Origin: an uncultured Desulfosarcina sp.
Lineage (GTDB): Bacteria > Desulfobacterota > Desulfobacteria > Desulfobacterales > Desulfosarcinaceae
Direction of reading: 5' to 3'
Length of the DNA stretch: 64,000 nucleotides
Assembly (NCBI RefSeq): GCF_963668215.1
Contig: NZ_OY764190.1
Span: 4,588,001 to 4,652,000 of the forward strand
Shown: positions 60,019 through 64,000 of the stretch, in pieces
How positions within the stretch are numbered: the first letter of the stretch is position 1
Layout: each line of letters begins with the position of its first letter
Notes under the pieces: model-generated
Seen by the model: only the letters and a program-made list of their open reading frames with translations
Database searches by the model: none
What the model was told of the DNA's origin: nothing
Program-made: the position numbers and the translations under genes

Positions 60019-61355
60019 ATCCCATCCTTCGTCTTTTCCGGTTCCCGCAAGCGAAAGGGTTGGGCGCGGCCCGGCCAGTAGGGCTGATCTATCGGCGTGT
60101 CCATCAGCCCGTGCAGCTTGGCCCGATCCAGATGGTTGACGATGAGATACATGAGTTCTTTTCCCCGCACCTGGCCCAAGGCACCACCGGCGGCGCTGAT
60201 TTCGTCGTAATTCCCCACCGCATCACGGCGGACCCCCGGCCCGCAGAAGATCAGCGGCACCGCCTCGCCCGAATGAATCAGCGGCCCTCCACTGGGGGTC
60301 GAATGATCGGCGGTGACCACGACGAGCAGTTCCGGATCACTGATGAGGCGTTCCAGCACCTTTTGGATGCCTTCGTCCAACGCTTCGATAACCTGTTTTT
60401 TGAAGAGCGGGTTTTTGGTGTGTCCGGCTACATCCGGCATTTTCGTGTGGACATGGATAAAGTCGTAATCGGCCAACGATGCCATGGCCATTTCAAGCCG
60501 CTCGGCCAGGTCGTGCCCCGGATCGTCGCTGTCGGTCGCCTTGCGGACATCCATTTTCAGGTAGGCGGCCAGCCCGTGGTAGATGAGGCCGGAAGAGATG
60601 CTCAGGCCCCTTAGACCGTAGGCGTGCTCGAAAGCCGATATCGCTTTCAGCTGGCCGGCACGCTGGGTGACCAGCGCGTTGAGCGGCAGGCGACCTTTTT
60701 CCCGTCGCTTTCGGTTCCGGGGATGGTCGCTTAACGTGTGGTAGGCCCACTTCAGGTAGGCTTTAAGGGCGCTTTCCGTATTCACCGAGGCCGGATCGTC
60801 GGCAAAGGCCTGCCAGGTTTGTATCGCGGTCAAAGGGCGACCTTTTTTAAAAGGATCGGAATCCGTGACGAAGGGGGCCACATGGCCGTCAAGGGTGAGA
60901 ATGCCGCGAAATCCATGGGTAGGATGCAGGCGGATTCGTGTGCTTTCGTTGGTGAACTGTTCGACAGCCTGGAACAGCGGTTTGAGTTCGTCGTCCGGCA
61001 GGTCGGGCTTGCCGTCAACCAGAAGAAGCGTTCCCTCGGGCGATTCGGTCACCGATACGAAGTGAGCCAATATGGCAACCGTTCCGGGCGCAAGGGGTAT
61101 TCCGGCACCCAACGCCTCCAGGGCGCCGCGGCCCGGAAAGGCGTCCAGGTCGTAACCGAACAGGGAAAAGTGGGCGTTTTCACTGGGAAGGGCCTGGCCC
61201 AGAGATGCCGCGTGGTAAAGTCCGTTGGCGCCCTTTCGGGCCAGTTGGTCTAATGCGGGGGTTCGGGCGGCCTGCAAAGGCGTGAGATCGTCCAACTCTT
61301 CGAAGGACCGGTCGCCGAGTCCATCGAGGAGGATCAGAATACATTTTTTAGCCAT
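60015..61355 (-). CDS. Archaeal-type cofactor-independent phosphoglycerate mutase (ApgM)
   Basis: The 446-residue alkaline-phosphatase-fold enzyme starts CILILLDGLGDRSFEEL and has TPLQAARTPALDQLA, SENAHFSLFGYD (catalytic Ser), HVHTKMPDVAGH and VVVTADHSTPS metal sites. It belongs to the ApgM/PF10143 group. It should interconvert 2- and 3-phosphoglycerate. Confidence 0.85.
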   Translation of the reverse strand: MAKKCILILLDGLGDRSFEELDDLTPLQAARTPALDQLARKGANGLYHAASLGQALPSENAHFSLFGYDLDAFPGRGALEALGAGIPLAPGTVAILAHFVSVTESPEGTLLLVDGKPDLPDDELKPLFQAVEQFTNESTRIRLHPTHGFRGILTLDGHVAPFVTDSDPFKKGRPLTAIQTWQAFADDPASVNTESALKAYLKWAYHTLSDHPRNRKRREKGRLPLNALVTQRAGQLKAISAFEHAYGLRGLSISSGLIYHGLAAYLKMDVRKATDSDDPGHDLAERLEMAMASLADYDFIHVHTKMPDVAGHTKNPLFKKQVIEALDEGIQKVLERLISDPELLVVVTADHSTPSGGPLIHSGEAVPLIFCGPGVRRDAVGNYDEISAAGGALGQVRGKELMYLIVNHLDRAKLHGLMDTPIDQPYWPGRAQPFRLREPEKTKDGI

Positions 61356-61577
61356 CTATGATCGATCTTCCGCCGGAATTTTCATGAAGGTCCTCGCCGC
61401 TGTCGTTTACTTCTCCATATATTTATAAAGGGACGGTTGTAGCGTGTCAATTCAAATACCTTCCGCAACAAAGGGGCGGCGGCTGATTAACCGTCTATTG
61501 AAATAATCTATGGGCGGGTGGTTGGGCATACAAACAAAGAATTTGCCATTTTTCTAATAATTTCTAAGATTGCGAGC

Positions 61578-62237
61578 ATGATTTTCGATATGCACGTCCA
61601 TACGACCTTTTCCCCCTGCAGCAGGATGCGCGTGGATGAAGCCGTTGCCGCCGCCGGGCAGAGCGGCCTGGACGGGATCTGCATCACCGATCACGACACC
61701 ATGAACATCCGCCTCGTCCTGACGGAAGGGGTGCAGGAAAACGGCGTGGTCGTGATCTTCGGAATGGAGTACACCACCTCACGGGGAGATTTTCTGGTTT
61801 TCGGCCCGTTTGAGGCGCTCGATCCCGGTCTTTCGGCGGATCGCCTGCTGCAAATCGTCGACCGGAGCGGGGGCATCGCCATCGCGGCCCACCCGTTTCG
61901 CAAAGAGCGACCCGTGGACGCGCGCATTGTCGAAGATGGGCGCTGCCGCGTCATCGAAAGCCTCAATGGCCGCAACACGGCAAGGGAAAACGCGGCGGTC
62001 CAACCTTGGCGCAACGGATACGATTTGACCGAGTGCGGCGGCAGCGACGCCCATACCATCGAGGAAGTAGGGAGATTCGTTACCCGTTTCTTCGTTCCCG
62101 TTCGAACGCGATCCGATTTGATCGCGGCACTGAAAAACCGGTTGTGCCGGCCTGAAGATCGCACCGATGAAGGCCTCTATGTGCCGGATTCCCGTCCTTA
62201 TTTCATTCAAGCCGAGTCGGGCGCTTCGTTGCGGTAA
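61578..62237 (+). CDS. PHP-domain phosphoesterase
   Basis: The 219-residue protein has the PHP motifs FDMHVHTTFSPCS, GICITDHDTMN, GMEYTT, AIAAHPFRK and GGSDAHTIEEVG. This is the stand-alone PHP type (TrpH/YciV-like, 3'-5' phosphatase or nuclease). The ATG at 61578 is preferred; a GTG 60 bases upstream gives an unrelated-looking N-terminus. Confidence 0.88.
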   Translation: MIFDMHVHTTFSPCSRMRVDEAVAAAGQSGLDGICITDHDTMNIRLVLTEGVQENGVVVIFGMEYTTSRGDFLVFGPFEALDPGLSADRLLQIVDRSGGIAIAAHPFRKERPVDARIVEDGRCRVIESLNGRNTARENAAVQPWRNGYDLTECGGSDAHTIEEVGRFVTRFFVPVRTRSDLIAALKNRLCRPEDRTDEGLYVPDSRPYFIQAESGASLR

Positions 62238-62240
62238 CTG

Positions 62241-62540
62241 TCAAGACCGCCCCTTGCCCTCTTTCCAATCCCGATAGCGATAGAGATCCTTTTCAAGAAA
62301 ATAAAGGCACCCCAGAAACAGGGCGGCATCGTCCAGTTGTCCCAATCCGGGGATGAAGTCGCCGATGAGGTCGGTGGGGATCAGCAGATAGGCCACGGCC
62401 AGGATGAAGACGACTGCGGAGATCGAGGAGACGTCGCGATAACGCCCCTTGCCGTAATCGCGGATGAGAAGAATCAGCAATCGCAGGTCCTCGAAAAGTC
62501 GCCGGATCAGGTTCGTGCCGCCGGGTGCGGGTTGGGGCAT
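62241..62540 (-). CDS. DUF1232 (YkvA-like) small membrane protein
   Basis: The 99-residue protein has two short hydrophobic stretches and the DUF1232 core VFILAVAYLLIPTDLIGDFI followed by PGLGQLDD. The family's function is not known. Confidence 0.85.
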   Translation of the reverse strand: MPQPAPGGTNLIRRLFEDLRLLILLIRDYGKGRYRDVSSISAVVFILAVAYLLIPTDLIGDFIPGLGQLDDAALFLGCLYFLEKDLYRYRDWKEGKGRS

Positions 62541-62698
62541 TTGATCTCCTTCCTTGCCGATGGGGCCGGGATGAAAGAAAAGGAACTACCACAACCTTAA
62601 ATAAAACAAGCGTTGTACCCAAGTCAATTGACAAGCGTCCGTCTTTACCTCTACAGTAGCGCAACCATCGACAACGATCCCATCGGGAGAAACAAAGG

Positions 62699-62890
62699 AT
62701 GAATACCCAGACGCTGATACTGACCGTGATGATTTTCTGGCTGATCATGGGCTTGGCCTTTTTGTCCGCCTACTCGGAAGTGAAACGCACCGGCGGCACC
62801 CTTGTGGATGCCATGCGCAACAACGAAAGTTTTTTCTTCATTATCAGCATTGTCGTGGGACTGGTGGTCGTGGCGTTCAAACTGGCGTGA
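62699..62890 (+). CDS. Small two-helix membrane protein
   Basis: The 63-residue protein has two membrane helices (about residues 6-24 and 44-61) separated by a charged loop (SEVKRTGGTLVDAMRNN). It is preceded by GGGAGAAACAAAGG. No family was recognised. Confidence 0.65.
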   Translation: MNTQTLILTVMIFWLIMGLAFLSAYSEVKRTGGTLVDAMRNNESFFFIISIVVGLVVVAFKLA

Positions 62891-62897
62891 TTCTCCT

Positions 62898-63632
62898 TTA
62901 ACCGGACAGTTTCCTGCGCTGCCCCTCGATCCAGTCGATCCGACTCCACAATCCCTGAAGAATCCGAACCTCGCGGTCGCTCAGACCGCTGCGGCCGAAA
63001 AGCCGTCGGAAGGCCCGCAGGATATGGTCCGGGTTCTGGTGGTCCAGGTATTCGACCTCAAGCAGCGTTTGCCGCATGTGCTGAAACATGTTCTCCATAT
63101 CTTCAGCCCTGGCGGGGGGATCTTCGCCGGAAAGGCCGTTTTCGAGGTCCGCTTTTTCTTTGCCGAGTTCGTAGAGGACAAGGGCCACCGCGTGGGACAG
63201 GTTCATGGAAGGATAGGCGCTATCAGTGGGGATGGTAACGAAGAACTGGCACAGATCCAGTTCGCTGGTGTGCAGTCCCCGGTCCTCGCGGCCAAAAACG
63301 AATGCCACGCGGTTGTCCGGCGACAGGGAGCGCAGTCGGGCGGCCGATTGACCGGGAGTGAGGAAGTCCTGGCGATATTTTCCGAATCTGCGGGTCGTCC
63401 CGAAGGCCAGGTGGCAGTCCGCCAGGGCCTTTTCCAGAGTGGGGAAGACCAGGGCATCGTTCAAGATCGACTCGGCCGAAAGCGCCATGCGTCGGGCATC
63501 GAGAGAGCGATAGTCGCAGCAGGGATTGACCAGACGCAGCTTCGAAAAACCGAAGTTCATCATGGCCCGGCATACCGAGCCGACATTCAGCGGTCCCTGG
63601 GGTTCGACCAGAACGATGATGGTGTTGTCCAT
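62898..63632 (-). CDS. TrmJ-type SPOUT tRNA 2'-O-methyltransferase
   Basis: The 244-residue protein has VLVEPQGPLNVGSVCRAMMNFG at the start, FVFGREDRGLHTSEL (knot motif 2) and IPTDSAYPSMNLSHAVALVL (motif 3). A C-terminal helical domain of about 70 residues is typical of TrmJ, which methylates position 32 of tRNAs. Confidence 0.88.
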   Translation of the reverse strand: MDNTIIVLVEPQGPLNVGSVCRAMMNFGFSKLRLVNPCCDYRSLDARRMALSAESILNDALVFPTLEKALADCHLAFGTTRRFGKYRQDFLTPGQSAARLRSLSPDNRVAFVFGREDRGLHTSELDLCQFFVTIPTDSAYPSMNLSHAVALVLYELGKEKADLENGLSGEDPPARAEDMENMFQHMRQTLLEVEYLDHQNPDHILRAFRRLFGRSGLSDREVRILQGLWSRIDWIEGQRRKLSG

Positions 63633-63883
63633 TTGACTTTTTCCGAAAACTTAAAATCGGGTAAGGCCCACGGCCAAGGCGAACGGTGCTCCATGGGCGC
63701 TGCTGTTGCCCGTGGGGATGCCGTTGCAAAACGGGAGGCCCTGCCAGCTGCTCGGCTACGAAAATGGCACAGCTATATGGCTGCTGTCAACGCCGCCCGA
63801 CACACATGGTTCTTTTGCGGTGATCCATATCGGGCTGTATGGATGCGTTCGCCGATGAGAAAATCAATGGCATGAGGAGAAGC

Positions 63884-64000
63884 ATGATGAAAACAGCCAA
63901 GGATTATATCGTTTTTCCCCTGGACGTTCCCGACCCTGAGCAGGCCAGGTCGCTGGTTACCCTCCTGGCCGAACACGTGGGCATGTTCAAGATCGGCCTT
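63884..64000 (+). CDS. pyrF: Orotidine-5'-phosphate decarboxylase, N-terminal part
   Basis: The first 39 codons read YIVFPLDVPDPEQARSLVTL then VGMFKIGL, the typical PyrF start with its Asp. The gene runs off the end of the window. Two ATGs lie side by side; GAGGAGA is four to seven bases upstream. Confidence 0.88.
   Translation, partial: MMKTAKDYIVFPLDVPDPEQARSLVTLLAEHVGMFKIGL

Noticed and set aside
63633..63883. Possible structured RNA gene upstream of pyrF
   Set aside because: Some stem-like GC-rich stretches are present, but I could not match them to SRP, 6S, tmRNA or a tRNA.

Overview
The window looks like a chromosome segment from an anaerobic Desulfobacterota bacterium, probably a Desulfosarcina-like sulfate reducer. 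This is inferred from the mix of ETF/acyl-CoA dehydrogenase genes, a 2-hydroxyacyl-CoA dehydratase-type protein with its activase, archaeal-type phosphoglycerate mutase, CbiK-type cobaltochelatase, and HmuSTUV-like genes otherwise associated with Bacteroidota and methanogens. No rRNA, tRNA or CRISPR array was seen.

Positions 1-40,000 form a corrinoid (B12) and tetrapyrrole island controlled by five cobalamin riboswitches (three on +, two on -). The first unit (1659-26178, all +) has riboswitch 1, a TonB-dependent receptor, a secreted BtuF-CbiZ fusion and a very large CobN-like protein with a signal peptide and a C-terminal membrane anchor. These are followed by a 7-TM protein, an ExbB/TolQ-like channel and a DUF2149 protein, the same gene order as hmuSTUV. 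A second CobN-like gene follows, flanked by wrecked pieces of the neighbouring genes, so it is the product of a tandem duplication; parts of the two copies are identical and look gene-converted. Next come a MacAB-TolC-type export system split into five genes, and a cassette of a secreted unknown protein, a NapH-like membrane ferredoxin, a double-cubane-type 2-hydroxyacyl-CoA dehydratase homologue and its ATP-dependent activase.

The second unit (26737-34421, +) has two near-identical riboswitches. One precedes a receptor, the other a second BtuF-CbiZ fusion, another receptor and cbiK. The third unit (40017-34995, -) has riboswitch 5, btuF-btuC-btuD and exbB-exbD-tonB, giving inner-membrane import and energy for the outer-membrane receptors. 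Another minus-strand riboswitch with its own terminator (34640-34900) has no gene behind it and points at the 3' end of cbiK.

Positions 40,100-64,000 are mostly ordinary chromosome: CoA-acylating aldehyde dehydrogenase, ferritin-like protein, HD-GYP phosphodiesterase, a receiver-like/PEP-synthase-like protein, glutamate dehydrogenase, cold-shock protein, a histone-H1-like protein, an ETF/acyl-CoA dehydrogenase operon whose ETF-alpha is fused to an XRE-cupin regulator, NUDIX, a thioredoxin-fold/HEAT protein, NMN adenylyltransferase, phosphoglycerate mutase, PHP-domain proteins, TrmJ and the start of pyrF.

The best candidate for an undescribed system is the riboswitch-controlled assembly of outer-membrane receptor, periplasmic corrinoid-remodelling fusion (BtuF-CbiZ), periplasmic membrane-anchored CobN-like protein and an ExbB/DUF2149 proton-channel pair. 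I propose a proton-motive-force-driven metal (de)chelation or corrinoid-processing machine in the periplasm, with MacAB-TolC as a possible exit for the metal-free product. That function is inference; the gene content and order are visible in the sequence.
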